A stretch of DNA of 64,000 nt, from contig CANLXI010000028.1 in the NCBI GenBank assembly GCA_947495035.1, positions 1-64,000 on the forward strand, read 5' to 3'. Position numbers and translations under genes: made by a program. The DNA is from an uncultured Granulosicoccus sp. (GTDB lineage Bacteria > Pseudomonadota > Gammaproteobacteria > Granulosicoccales > Granulosicoccaceae). Within the stretch, counting starts at the first letter, position 1. Each line of letters begins with the position of its first letter. Below the pieces are notes generated by a model that saw only the letters and a program-made list of their open reading frames with translations, was not told the DNA's origin and ran no database searches. Of this stretch, positions 7,888 through 16,839 are shown piece after piece.

Positions 7888-8133
7888 TATGATTGCGGAA
7901 GGATATTTCCTGAAACGAATAATTTTTGATAAATATCTGAATTAAAAGATAATTGATTTGGTCAAAACCTGTTTCTTTCTCACTGTGTGATGCATCAACC
8001 AGACTTGGTCCTGTCGAATTTTGCACTTGCAACACGTTCATCAGGGTGGTCTGAATGCATCGGGGGCAATGGAGCCGGCGGGCTGAGCCAGCAGGCCGGG
8101 GGGGCGCGGCGCGCCTTGCCGGGCGGTCGACTG

Positions 8134-8589
8134 TCAGTCAATCTGAATCGTGGCGTCATCCTTGATCAGTTCGAGCACGACATCCGAGCGGACCTCATTG
8201 ACATCCGGGTGAGCGAGCAGGCGATCATTGATGAAGCCGGCCAGCGATTGCAGGTCCTTCACCCTGACATGCAACAGATAGTCTGCATCGCCGGTGATGG
8301 CGCAGGCCAGTCGTACCTCATTCAGGGCGCTGACAAGCTCCCGGAAATTGACCGACGATGCCTTGCTGTGAGAATGCAGCCGGACCTTGACGAAGGCGTT
8401 GAGGGCCAGCCCGACGGACGCCGGATTGAGTTCGGCGCGATAGCGACTGATGACCCCCTGGGTTTCCAACCGTGTGCGGCGACGGGAAACCTGCGAGGCC
8501 GACAGGCCGATGCGGTCACCGATGGTTGCATTGCTGAGCGAGGCATCACTTTGCAGGTGCAGAAGCAGTTCTTTGTCGAATCGGTCCAT
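8134..8589 (-). CDS. Lrp/AsnC-family transcriptional regulator
   Basis: The protein has 151 residues from the ATG at 8589. Its N-terminal winged helix (MDRFDKELLLHLQSDASLSN, then DRIGLSASQVSRRRTRLE) is followed by an RAM ligand-binding domain with CAITGDADYLLHVRV, the classic Lrp beta-strand signature. Such proteins form octamers and respond to amino acids. The upstream frame stays open but the extra 22 residues do not resemble the family. No ribosome binding site is strong. Neighbours (phaB and an orphan gene) do not reveal the target. Its position next to the phaB regulatory region makes nutrient-linked control of PHA possible, but this is only proximity. Confidence 0.88.
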   Translation of the reverse strand: MDRFDKELLLHLQSDASLSNATIGDRIGLSASQVSRRRTRLETQGVISRYRAELNPASVGLALNAFVKVRLHSHSKASSVNFRELVSALNEVRLACAITGDADYLLHVRVKDLQSLAGFINDRLLAHPDVNEVRSDVVLELIKDDATIQID

Positions 8590-8719
8590 GGTCTGATTAT
8601 GCCTGTCCAGCGGCACATGGGGCATGTCAGCCGAACATTGCCAGCTCGGCGCCATTGCCGGGTGCGTCAGCCGATATTGGTGTGTGCGGGTCCGTTGCGT
8701 TCAGTGATGCAGCGGACGC

Positions 8720-9190
8720 TCATGCCGCGAGCAAGGCACAGTCGCGTTCGATGAGTAGCGAATGGATGTCATCGGGCAGGTTCAACCAGCAACGGTGAGC
8801 AGACCATTGCAGGGAACTGAGTCTGTGATATCGCGCTTGTCCGCCTGTTGCCTGGGCGAGTCGCAGTGTGGCAATCGCCCGCATTTCCTCCTGTCTGTCT
8901 ACCGGTTCGTGCCGGCAGACCACGTTGTCCGGCAAGTACGCCTGTGCCAGCAACAGGGCGGCTGGGCAGGACGCATCCTGTTCCTGGGTATACAGGGAAC
9001 GCCGGATCCGCTCGCAGTCCGCTGCCTGGCGATAGCCGTTCCGGATACACAGGGCATGCAGCATTTCCAGTTTGAGTTCGTGGGGAAAGCGGGTTCTGTC
9101 GGGACTCTGCTCGTCGATCAGCAGATAGTCCGTGCGCAATACCTGAGACTCGAGGAAGCCTGCAACGGTCAGGGGTGAGTCTGTCGTCAT
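8720..9190 (-). CDS. Hypothetical protein, 156 residues
   Basis: I do not recognise this protein. It is soluble, has no signal peptide or membrane segment and is mainly helical, rich in Leu, Arg and Ala, with five Cys (ALCIRNGY, ADCERI, ASCPAA, VVCRHE, RDCALL) in no metal-binding spacing. The region between the Lrp gene and the dehydrogenase is otherwise empty and this frame is long for chance, so I call it with moderate confidence. I prefer the ATG at 9190; the ATG at 9214 lies inside a 17-bp palindrome that is better read as an operator. No strong ribosome binding site precedes either. Confidence 0.5.
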   Translation of the reverse strand: MTTDSPLTVAGFLESQVLRTDYLLIDEQSPDRTRFPHELKLEMLHALCIRNGYRQAADCERIRRSLYTQEQDASCPAALLLAQAYLPDNVVCRHEPVDRQEEMRAIATLRLAQATGGQARYHRLSSLQWSAHRCWLNLPDDIHSLLIERDCALLAA

Positions 9191-9204
9191 CGTCTGCAGT
9201 GATA

Positions 9205-9221
9205 TGCAAGCCATGCTTGCA
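9205..9221. promoter_or_regulatory. 17-bp palindrome upstream of the orphan gene
   Basis: TGCAAGC (9205-9211) and GCTTGCA (9215-9221) form a perfect inverted repeat around CAT. It lies 14 bp before the preferred start of the orphan gene on the minus strand, a typical operator position. The binding protein is unknown; the adjacent Lrp-type regulator is one candidate. Confidence 0.45.
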
Positions 9222-9389
9222 ATGGAATACCTGCAGGAAATAGCGGCCGATTGACGGGCGACCTTGAGATCTGCCTTCGGCTGTTTTCCACGAAATCGGA
9301 TCAGTCACGGAAAAAGTTGAGCCCTCGGCGAAAAGGCACTCGAGGACACCGGAATCCTTGCCGGTATGTCAGATGCACCTCTCGCAGGC

Positions 9390-12284
9390 TTACAGGCATT
9401 TTTCCAGCACCTGAACCGGGTGCAGGACACGCTCCAGCGTATGGTCGTGAATCTGTTCATGGCAACTGAAGCCGTTGGTGACCACGATCGTATCGGCGGC
9501 GCGCTCATCCAGAGCGGGTTTCAGTTTGCGTGCGAACAGGGTCTGCGCCAGCGACCGGGTTTGCTTGCGCATGCCGAAGGTTCCTGCCATGCCGCAGCAA
9601 CTGCTCTCCGGCTCGTCCAGTGACTCGAAGCAGCGTTGCATCCATTCCCGCTCGTGAGGCAGGCCCGATGACTTGTCATGACAGTGCAGGTGCAGGATGC
9701 CTGATGGCAGGGTGCGCTGCAGCTGCGCACCGCGCTGTGACAACAGGGCGGTGAGTGTCATGGCTCGTGCGTTCAGGTCGACGGCCCGGTTGTTGGCAGG
9801 AAACAGGCGCATCATCTCGTCGCGAAATACCGACAGACAGGACGGTTCCAGTACCACAACGGCAGCCTGTTCGGGCAGCCGAGGATGAAATTCGTCGAGC
9901 ATCTGCGTGAGTTGCCGGCGTGCCTGTGCAAGAAAGCCGTATTCGTACAGGGGGCGGCCGCAACAGAAATGCGCCTGTGCCACGGCTACCTGAAAGCCTG
10001 CCTTGCGCAGCACATTGACAGCACTGATCAGTACCGGAGCATGGTAATGGGCGTTGACGGAATCTGCCCAGAGAACGGTGACCGGCAGGGAGCTGTCTCC
10101 GAACCAGCTGAAGAACTCATCCTGCCTGTCGGCATTGAGGCGAGTCCAGCGCCGGAATGACGGGCTGCTCAGTGCCGGCAGTGCCTTGTCGGAGCTGATG
10201 CCCAGGCTGCGTCTGGCAAGGGTACCGGCCGGGCCTCTTTGCAGCCAGTTGACGAGGCGAGGGGTCCTGGCCAGCCATGGCAGCCGGCTCGTGATCTGAC
10301 CGAAGGCGTAGTGATGCAAGGGGCGCTTGCGACCCTGGTAATGAGCCGACATGAATTCTGCCTTGTAGGCGGCAATATCCACCTGTGTCGGACACTCGTG
10401 CTTGCAGGCCTTGCAGGACAGGCAGTGTTCCAGGGATTCGGCAATGTCCGGATTGCGCCAGCCATCCCGGATCACTTCACCGCGTACCAGTTCATGCAGC
10501 AGGTGGGCACGACCACGTGTGGAGTATCGCTCCTCGCCGCTGGCCTGATAGCTCGGGCACATGGCACCGGACAGGGACCGACATTTGCCCATGCCGATAC
10601 AGCGCTCTGATGAGCGTGAAAAACCGCCGATGTCTTCGACGAATTGCAGGGTGGTCTGCACCGCGGGGCGCTGATAATCGGGGCCGAAGCGCAGGTTCTC
10701 ATCCATCCGGTAGGCATCGATCAACTTGCCCGGATTCATTCCCGATTGTGGGTCCCAGATGGCCTTGAACTGCCGGAAGGCTTCCATGAGTCTTTCGCCG
10801 AACATGATGGGCAGGAACTCGGCCTTGGCCTGGCCATCGCCATGTTCCCCCGAGAGCGAGCCGCCGAAACGCACCACCAGATGTGCGATTTCATCACTGA
10901 AGGCCCGCCATTGTTCCACCCCGTGGCTGGTGCGTGTATCGAAGGTGATGCGCGCGTGGATGCAACCGTCGCCGAAATGACCATACAGGCTGGTGGTGTA
11001 GCCATAGCGATCGACCAGAGCCTGGAATTCGCGCAGATAATCTCCCAACTGCAAGGGGTCCACGGCTGTATCTTCCCAACCGACGACGGGATCCGGAGCA
11101 TGCGGATCCAGGCTCATCGAGGTGGCCGAGGCACCCTGTTCGCGAATGCTCCACAGGGCAGCGGTCTCTGCAGGGTCCGGCACCTGTCTGACGGATTTCA
11201 CCCGAGCAGATGCCTGCATGGCGGTTTCGAAGGCCAGGCAACGCTCGTCAAGCACAGTGTTGTTCTCGGCTGCCAGCTCGATCAGCAGCCAGGCACGGCC
11301 ATCGGGCAGCAGGGAAATCTCAGCTGCCTTCAGCTGCCGGGCTTGCAGCCCACCGATGATGTTCCAGTCCAGGCCTTCCATGGCAATGGGTCTGAACGGC
11401 ATGATCTCCGGAACACTGTCACCGGCTGTGAAGATATCGTCAAAACCGAGCACCAGCAGGCGCCGACAGGCGGGGTTTTCGATCAGGCTGACACGGGCTT
11501 GCAGTATGCTGACACATGTGCCTTCCGAGCCAACCAGTGCACGAGCGACATTGAAACCATTCTCCGGCAGCAGCTGATCCAGGTTGTAACCGGAGACACG
11601 GCGCTTGATGTCCGGGTAGCGGGCACGAATCTCATCGGCATACTCGTCGCGCAGACGTTTGAGTTGGGCATGGATTCTGGCCCGGGCGTCATTGCCTGCA
11701 ATGATGCTCTCCAGTTCTTCCTCACTGCTTGGTCCTACCCACATCTGCTCACCGTCACGGGTCAGCACTTCCAGTTCCAGGACATTCTCCACCGTCTTGC
11801 CGGCGAGCATGGAGCGCGGCCCGCAGGAATTGTTGCCGATCATGCCGCCCAGCGTGCAGCGGCTGTGGGTCGCGGGATCAGGCCCGAAGGTCAGACCATG
11901 GACTTCCGCAGCGGCCTTGAGCGAGTCGCAGATGATGCCAGGCTCGACCAGTGCTGTTCGCCTGGCGACATCGATTTCCAGCACGCGGTTCATGTGGCGG
12001 GAGCAATCCAGTACAACCGCCTCATTGACGCATTGGCCGTTTTGCGAAGTGCCTCCTCCGCGCATCAGCACCGGCAGATCATATTCACGGCACAGTGCAA
12101 CGGTTGTTCGGATATCGTCGCTGTGCTTCGGGTAGACAACACCCAGCGGGATCTGCCGATAATTGGACGCATCGCTGGTATAGAGGGCGACCCCTGCGGA
12201 GCTGAAATCGCACTCGCCTTCGATCTGGCTGGACAGGCTCTGATGAAACGTTGCCAGAGTGGCATGATGAAGTGATGTTGTCAT
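9390..12284 (-). CDS. FAD-linked oxidase/Fe-S dehydrogenase fusion, YdiJ-like (D-2-hydroxyglutarate dehydrogenase type)
   Basis: This is a 964-residue fusion. The N-terminal third is a PCMH-type FAD domain (residues ~40-270; RGGGTSQNGQ, GMIGNNSCGPRS). The middle is an FAD-oxidase C-terminal domain (DPVVGWEDTAV, GHFGDGCIHARI, GEHGDGQAK). The C-terminal part carries two Cys clusters (CIGMGKCRSLSGAMCPSY and CLSCKACKHECP) and a GlcF/CCG-like region with SCCGMAGTFG. E. coli YdiJ has the same layout (about 1018 residues) and oxidises D-2-hydroxyglutarate; related enzymes oxidise D-lactate or glycolate. It is divergent from a TTT transporter (275-bp gap), which suggests it may oxidise the imported hydroxy acid. 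Confidence 0.88.
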   Translation of the reverse strand: MTTSLHHATLATFHQSLSSQIEGECDFSSAGVALYTSDASNYRQIPLGVVYPKHSDDIRTTVALCREYDLPVLMRGGGTSQNGQCVNEAVVLDCSRHMNRVLEIDVARRTALVEPGIICDSLKAAAEVHGLTFGPDPATHSRCTLGGMIGNNSCGPRSMLAGKTVENVLELEVLTRDGEQMWVGPSSEEELESIIAGNDARARIHAQLKRLRDEYADEIRARYPDIKRRVSGYNLDQLLPENGFNVARALVGSEGTCVSILQARVSLIENPACRRLLVLGFDDIFTAGDSVPEIMPFRPIAMEGLDWNIIGGLQARQLKAAEISLLPDGRAWLLIELAAENNTVLDERCLAFETAMQASARVKSVRQVPDPAETAALWSIREQGASATSMSLDPHAPDPVVGWEDTAVDPLQLGDYLREFQALVDRYGYTTSLYGHFGDGCIHARITFDTRTSHGVEQWRAFSDEIAHLVVRFGGSLSGEHGDGQAKAEFLPIMFGERLMEAFRQFKAIWDPQSGMNPGKLIDAYRMDENLRFGPDYQRPAVQTTLQFVEDIGGFSRSSERCIGMGKCRSLSGAMCPSYQASGEERYSTRGRAHLLHELVRGEVIRDGWRNPDIAESLEHCLSCKACKHECPTQVDIAAYKAEFMSAHYQGRKRPLHHYAFGQITSRLPWLARTPRLVNWLQRGPAGTLARRSLGISSDKALPALSSPSFRRWTRLNADRQDEFFSWFGDSSLPVTVLWADSVNAHYHAPVLISAVNVLRKAGFQVAVAQAHFCCGRPLYEYGFLAQARRQLTQMLDEFHPRLPEQAAVVVLEPSCLSVFRDEMMRLFPANNRAVDLNARAMTLTALLSQRGAQLQRTLPSGILHLHCHDKSSGLPHEREWMQRCFESLDEPESSCCGMAGTFGMRKQTRSLAQTLFARKLKPALDERAADTIVVTNGFSCHEQIHDHTLERVLHPVQVLEKCL

Positions 12285-12558
12285 GGGCGAGTCAAGGCAC
12301 TGATGGGGTGGTCGCCGCGTTCAGACGCGGAAGATGATCGGCAGATATCGACAATACCAGCAAGAGCGGTGAATGACAGGCGGACTTGCACCGGTGGATT
12401 GTTCCGGCGTACAGTTGGGCATGCTTTCGCAGCGCTTTGCCACCAAGCCGGGGATTCACCAGCCTCGGTCCGTGACAGAGATGTATTAATGAGAATGTGC
12501 CCGTGCGGGCGGACAGGACATCCGGCACAGCGGCATGATCACGAACCGGAGGAGTACC

Positions 12559-13509
12559 ATGTTGAAACGCATTCTGTTGAAGAGCCTGCTGGCGGGCGCC
12601 ATCATCAGCCTGGCCAGCGCGGCAAGCGCCGAGCTCGATGGTTCGGTGAACTACATCATACCGTTTGGGCCCGGTGGGGAGTCGGACATCTCGGCGCGGC
12701 TGCAGCAGCCATTCTTCAAGGAAAAATTCGGCGAGGATCTCGTCATTTCCTACCAGCCCGGCGGTGGTGGTGCCGTGGGCTGGGCTTCGTTGAATGGGCT
12801 GAACGGTGACGGGCAGACCATCATGGGCGTGAATCTGCCGCATATCATCATCAAGCCTGCTCAGAAGGATGTCGGGTTCACCACGCAAGGGCTCAATACC
12901 TTCCACATGTTCCATTACACGCCGGATGCCATCGTCGTCAATGCCGACAGTCCCTATCAGTCACTGCAGGACCTGATCGATGATGCGCGTGACAATCCCG
13001 GCAAGGTCACCATGTCCGGTTCGGGCAAGGCCTCCGCCAATCACCTGGCACAGATCAAGTTCGACAAGATGGCCGACGTGAAGACAACCTATGTGCCGTT
13101 CAAGGGGACCGGCGCCGCGGTAACGGCCCTGCTGGGCAATCAGGTCAAGGCTGAATGGGGATACACCACGGTGGGGGCCCAACAGGGCGAGGCCGTGCGA
13201 TTGCTGGCAGTTGCCATGGAAGAAAGACACCCTCTGTTCCCCGAAGTACCCACCTTCAGGGAATTGGGTTTCGACATGGTGGGCGGGGCCTATCGAGGTA
13301 TTGCGCTGCCGGATTCGGCCAGTGAGGAAACCACACGGATGTGGTCCGACATGATCAGCGAGATCAATGCCGATCCGGCATTCAGGCAGAAGATGCTGGA
13401 CGGTGGCTTCGCCATGCTGGACGTCGACAAGGCGGGCATGGACGACTTCATGCAGCGACTCACCGAGGAGTACCTGAGTGATGCCCGCGAAGCCGGATTG
13501 ATCGAATAG
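12559..13509 (+). CDS. tctC: TTT transporter periplasmic receptor (TctC/Bug family)
   Basis: This is a 316-residue periplasmic solute-binding protein. It has a Sec signal peptide (MLKRILLKSLLAGAIISLASAASA, cut before ELDG) and the Bug-family core: YIIPFGPGGESDISAR, YQPGGGGAVGWASL and GNQVKAEWGYT. Bug receptors bind carboxylates between two lobes. GGAGGA lies 6 nt before the ATG at 12559, which fixes the start. It is the first gene of tctC-tctA-tctB. A 36-nt palindrome separates it from tctA and probably sets the excess of binding protein over membrane parts. Ligand unknown; the divergent YdiJ-like enzyme points to a hydroxycarboxylate. Confidence 0.9.
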   Translation: MLKRILLKSLLAGAIISLASAASAELDGSVNYIIPFGPGGESDISARLQQPFFKEKFGEDLVISYQPGGGGAVGWASLNGLNGDGQTIMGVNLPHIIIKPAQKDVGFTTQGLNTFHMFHYTPDAIVVNADSPYQSLQDLIDDARDNPGKVTMSGSGKASANHLAQIKFDKMADVKTTYVPFKGTGAAVTALLGNQVKAEWGYTTVGAQQGEAVRLLAVAMEERHPLFPEVPTFRELGFDMVGGAYRGIALPDSASEETTRMWSDMISEINADPAFRQKMLDGGFAMLDVDKAGMDDFMQRLTEEYLSDAREAGLIE

Positions 13510-13534
13510 ATTCCTGCATGTTGCATGGATTTTC

Positions 13535-13570
13535 CGAGTCGATTCGCCCGCATGCGGGCGAATCGACTCG
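13535..13570 (+). other. Perfect 36-nt palindrome between tctC and tctA
   Basis: Bases 13535-13552 and 13553-13570 are exact reverse complements (arm CGAGTCGATTCGCCCGCA). As RNA this gives a stem of at least 16 bp with a minimal loop. No T-tract follows, so it is not a standard terminator. It lies 25 bp after the tctC stop and 13 bp before the tctA start. A 3'-end stabilising or processing role is likely. Confidence 0.85.
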
Positions 13571-13583
13571 ACACATGGCATGA

Positions 13584-15104
13584 ATGATCATGGATGCAGG
13601 TAGTATTCTGTCAGCGCTGACGCCGCTGAACGTCGCCTTTGCCTTCTTCGGTGTGGTGGCCGGTACGGTCATCGGTTCGATCCCGGGGTTGACGGCGACG
13701 ATGGCCGTTGCGGTGCTGGTGCCGATCACCTTCAGCATGGAGCCGGCCTCGGCGCTGATTCTGCTGGGCGCCATCTATACCGGTGCCATCTATGGTGGTG
13801 CCTATGCGGCCATTCTGCTCAATACGCCGGGTACCCCCTCGGCCATAGCCACCACCTTTGACGGTTATCCCATGGCGCGGCGCGGGCAGGGCGATCTGGC
13901 GGTAGCGCTGGCCTGCTTTGCATCGGTTTTCGGCGGTCTGGTCGGTGCTCTGGCATTGCTGTTTCTGGCCCCGCCATTGTCGCAGGTCGCCCTGGCTTTC
14001 GGGCCAGTGGAATACTTTTGGCTGGCCATATTCGGTCTGTCGCTGATTGCTTCCCTGTCCAGCGGCAATCTGCTGAAAGGGCTGGCCGGTGGGGCATTCG
14101 GACTTATCCTGTCGACCGTGGGGGTCGCCGAGATATCGGCCGATATTCGCCTCACATTCGGTTCGCAGACCATGATCGGCGGCTTCGGTGTGGTCGGAGC
14201 CCTGATCGGTCTGTATTGCATACCCGTGCTGATCGATCTGGCAGCGACGCCCGACAGGCACCTGTCCATGGAGACCGGGGTGCAGTCGGTGCGGGTAAGA
14301 GATGCGGCAAAAGTGACCATGCGTTCCAAGTTCAACCTGCTACGCTCCTCCGTCATCGGCACACTGGTGGGTATTCTGCCGGGAGCGGGCGGCTCGGTGG
14401 CCGGGCTGGTGGCCTATTCGGAAGCCAGGCGCAGTGCCAGGCCGGATCAGCGTTTCGGCGAAGGTGAGCCTGATGGCATCATCGCCACGGAAGCGGCCAA
14501 CAATGCCACGGTAGGAGGCGGTTTCATTCCGACACTGGTTCTGGGTATTCCCGGAACGCCCCCCGATGCCGTGATTCTGGGAGCCTTGCTGGTACAGGGC
14601 GTCCGTACCGGGCCGGATCTGTTCCAGTCCGGCGGGGGCTCGATCGCCTACACCTTCATCTATGGCCTGATCATAGCGACGCTGCTGATGTTGCCGGTCG
14701 GCTTGCTGATCGGACGGTACGCCTACAAGTCCATCATCGCCATCCCGAAGGCCATGCTGGTACCCTCGGTCGGTTTCATGACGCTGATCGGCACCTTTGC
14801 CATCCGCAACAGTGTGTCGGACGTCATCATCATGATCTGTCTCGGCGTCTTCGGCTGGCTTGTCGGTCGCTTCGGCTTTGCGGCATCCCCGATCGTCCTC
14901 GGGCTCATTCTGGGGCCCATAGCAGAGCAGGGCTTCGTGCAGACATGGATCATCGGATCGGCTACCGACGATCTGGCCGGCATGTTCTTCGGCAGGCCCA
15001 TCTCGCAGGCCATCGTGGCATTTACCGCATTGTCATTGCTGTACCCGGTGTTCGCCGCGCGGCGCAGGAAACGGCTAGCTGCCGACGTGGAGGGCGACTC
15101 ATGA
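13584..15104 (+). CDS. tctA: TTT transporter large membrane subunit TctA
   Basis: This 506-residue integral membrane protein has about 11-12 hydrophobic segments and the TctA signatures: GSIPGLTATMAVAVLVPITF near residues 30-50, YGGAYAAILLNTPGTPSAIATTFDGYPMA and its inverted-repeat partner LPGAGGSVAGLVAY / EAANNATVGGGFIPTLVLGIPGTPPDA. It is the proton- or sodium-coupled translocation subunit. ATGs at 13584 and 13590 are both possible. The stop overlaps the tctB start (ATGA), so the two are translationally coupled. Confidence 0.93.
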   Translation: MIMDAGSILSALTPLNVAFAFFGVVAGTVIGSIPGLTATMAVAVLVPITFSMEPASALILLGAIYTGAIYGGAYAAILLNTPGTPSAIATTFDGYPMARRGQGDLAVALACFASVFGGLVGALALLFLAPPLSQVALAFGPVEYFWLAIFGLSLIASLSSGNLLKGLAGGAFGLILSTVGVAEISADIRLTFGSQTMIGGFGVVGALIGLYCIPVLIDLAATPDRHLSMETGVQSVRVRDAAKVTMRSKFNLLRSSVIGTLVGILPGAGGSVAGLVAYSEARRSARPDQRFGEGEPDGIIATEAANNATVGGGFIPTLVLGIPGTPPDAVILGALLVQGVRTGPDLFQSGGGSIAYTFIYGLIIATLLMLPVGLLIGRYAYKSIIAIPKAMLVPSVGFMTLIGTFAIRNSVSDVIIMICLGVFGWLVGRFGFAASPIVLGLILGPIAEQGFVQTWIIGSATDDLAGMFFGRPISQAIVAFTALSLLYPVFAARRRKRLAADVEGDS

Positions 15105-15559
15105 GCAGGGATGTCGGCAAGGAGGCCACGGGGCGTCTGGGCAGTCTGATCGTCTCTGCCTTTTTCGTGATTGCCGGTGTCGTTACCCTGTATGACACGC
15201 TTTCCTACAGCGACATGGACTCCAAGGTCTTTCCTCGTGCGGCAGCCATCGTGCTGATTGTCTGCGCCATGTTGAGCATCGTCGGCAATCTGCTGCGACC
15301 GGTCAGTGAGCCGGGGTTCGGGCAAGGAGCCTGGTGGCGACGAATACTGCTGGTGCTGTCCATGCTGGCAGCCTGTCTGGCAATGCCGTTGGTGGGGTTT
15401 CTGCCTGCCGGCTTCATCGCTTTCGGCGGCAGCCTGTTTGCCTCGATGCACGAACGCTGGTCGGCGCGGGCGGCGATCGTCTTTCTGCTTTCAAGCCTCA
15501 TGATCATGGTTGGCTTCTACGCCCTGTTTCGTTTCGTGTTGCATGTGCCCTTGCCTTGA
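15101..15559 (+). CDS. tctB: TTT transporter small membrane subunit TctB
   Basis: This is a 152-residue small membrane subunit with four hydrophobic segments (LIVSAFFVIAGVVTLY, VFPRAAAIVLIVCAML, ILLVLSMLAACLAMPLVGFL, FLLSSLMIMVGFYALFRFVL) and the family motif KVFPRAAAIVL after the first helix. The ATG overlaps the tctA stop by four bases. The order C-A-B differs from C-B-A in the second TTT locus at 57.6-60.6 kb. Confidence 0.88.
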   Translation: MSRDVGKEATGRLGSLIVSAFFVIAGVVTLYDTLSYSDMDSKVFPRAAAIVLIVCAMLSIVGNLLRPVSEPGFGQGAWWRRILLVLSMLAACLAMPLVGFLPAGFIAFGGSLFASMHERWSARAAIVFLLSSLMIMVGFYALFRFVLHVPLP

Positions 15560-15741
15560 GGCCTTGCGTGCAACCGGATTTGCACCGCCTTGCCCGGAGC
15601 GTCGGAACGTTCGATCGACCCGACGCCGCATACCCGGACATGCCTGCCGGAATCTCGATGGTTCTGACGATTCCGGGTACCAGGCACGATAAGTCCGTAT
15701 GATGGGCCGACCCTTGTTTATTCGTTTCGGATGGAACTTGC

Positions 15742-16770
15742 ATGACTTACCACGCTGCGGAAGAACGCTACAGTCACATGCCCTATCGACGATGTGGCAA
15801 TTCCGGACTCCTGCTGCCGGCCATTTCGCTCGGCTTGTGGCACAACTTCGGCCACGATGTGGCCTATCAGACGCAAAAGGCGATCTGCCACACGGCCTTT
15901 GATGCCGGTATCACGCATTTCGATCTGGCCAACAACTACGGGCCTCCGCCGGGTTCGGCGGAAACGGCATTCGGCAAACTGCTGAGCACTGATTTCAAGC
16001 CCTACCGCGATGAACTCATCATCTCTTCCAAGGCGGGATACAACATGTGGCCGGGACCCTACGGTGATTTCGGCAGTCGCAAGTACCTGATTGCTTCCTG
16101 CGATCAGAGCCTGAAACGCCTGGGCGTCGATTACGTCGACATCTTCTATTCTCACCGCTTCGATCCGAACACGCCGCTGGAAGAGACCATGGGCGCTCTG
16201 GATCATATCGTACGCTCGGGCAGGGCGCTGTATGTCGGCATCTCTTCCTACAACTCGGTACGCACACGAGAAGCCGTTGCCATCCTGAAGGATCTGGGCA
16301 CGCCCTGTCTGATCCATCAGCCCAGCTACAACATGATCAACCGCTGGGTGGAGAAGGATGGACTGAAGGACACCCTGCGCGAGCTGGGCGTCGGTTCCAT
16401 CGCCTACACGCCACTGGCTCAAGGCATGTTGACTGACAAGTACCTCAACGGCATTCCTGAAGGCAGTCGTGCAACACAGGGAAAATCCCTGAAGCGTTCC
16501 TTCATCTCCGACAAGGCAATCGACAGTATCCGGGCGCTGAACGAGATAGCCGCCGCACGGGGACAGAGTCTGGCGCAGATGGCCATTGCCTGGGTGTTGC
16601 GTAACGAAGGAATCACCACCGCACTGATCGGTGCGTCCAGACCCGAGCAGGTGTCTCAGTGTGTCGGTGCGGTCGACAACCTGGAATTCACTCAGGCGGA
16701 GCTGGATGCCATCGATGCCAGTGCCAGTGAAGAGGATATCAATCTGTGGGCGAAGTCATCTTCGTCCTGA
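15742..16770 (+). CDS. yghZ: Aldo/keto reductase, YghZ-like (L-glyceraldehyde 3-phosphate reductase type)
   Basis: This 342-residue AKR closely follows E. coli YghZ (AKR14A). The features are MPYRRCGNSGLLLPAISLGLW at the N-terminus, THFDLANNYGPPPGSAE (catalytic Asp/Tyr), ISSKAGYNMWPGPYGD (Lys), and YSHRFDPNTPLEETM (His replaces the loop residue as in the family). YghZ reduces L-glyceraldehyde 3-phosphate and methylglyoxal with NADPH. A YghU-like gene lies 5 kb away. The gene stands alone, 182 bp after tctB; that gap shows no other gene. Confidence 0.88.
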   Translation: MTYHAAEERYSHMPYRRCGNSGLLLPAISLGLWHNFGHDVAYQTQKAICHTAFDAGITHFDLANNYGPPPGSAETAFGKLLSTDFKPYRDELIISSKAGYNMWPGPYGDFGSRKYLIASCDQSLKRLGVDYVDIFYSHRFDPNTPLEETMGALDHIVRSGRALYVGISSYNSVRTREAVAILKDLGTPCLIHQPSYNMINRWVEKDGLKDTLRELGVGSIAYTPLAQGMLTDKYLNGIPEGSRATQGKSLKRSFISDKAIDSIRALNEIAAARGQSLAQMAIAWVLRNEGITTALIGASRPEQVSQCVGAVDNLEFTQAELDAIDASASEEDINLWAKSSSS

Positions 16771-16839
16771 TTCGCAGCCAGCTGATGGCTGAGCCAGTCG
16801 GCATGCTGGCTGGTGTTGCATGAATGGTTCGGAGGACTT

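Noticed and set aside
7952-7964. FNR-like box TTGATTTGGTCAA upstream of phaB
   Set aside because: The half-sites are separated by three bases rather than four and no promoter lies at the right distance.
10644-12275. Long plus-strand frame of 543 codons
   Set aside because: It is antisense to the conserved YdiJ-like gene, whose FAD and Fe-S motifs fix the coding strand.
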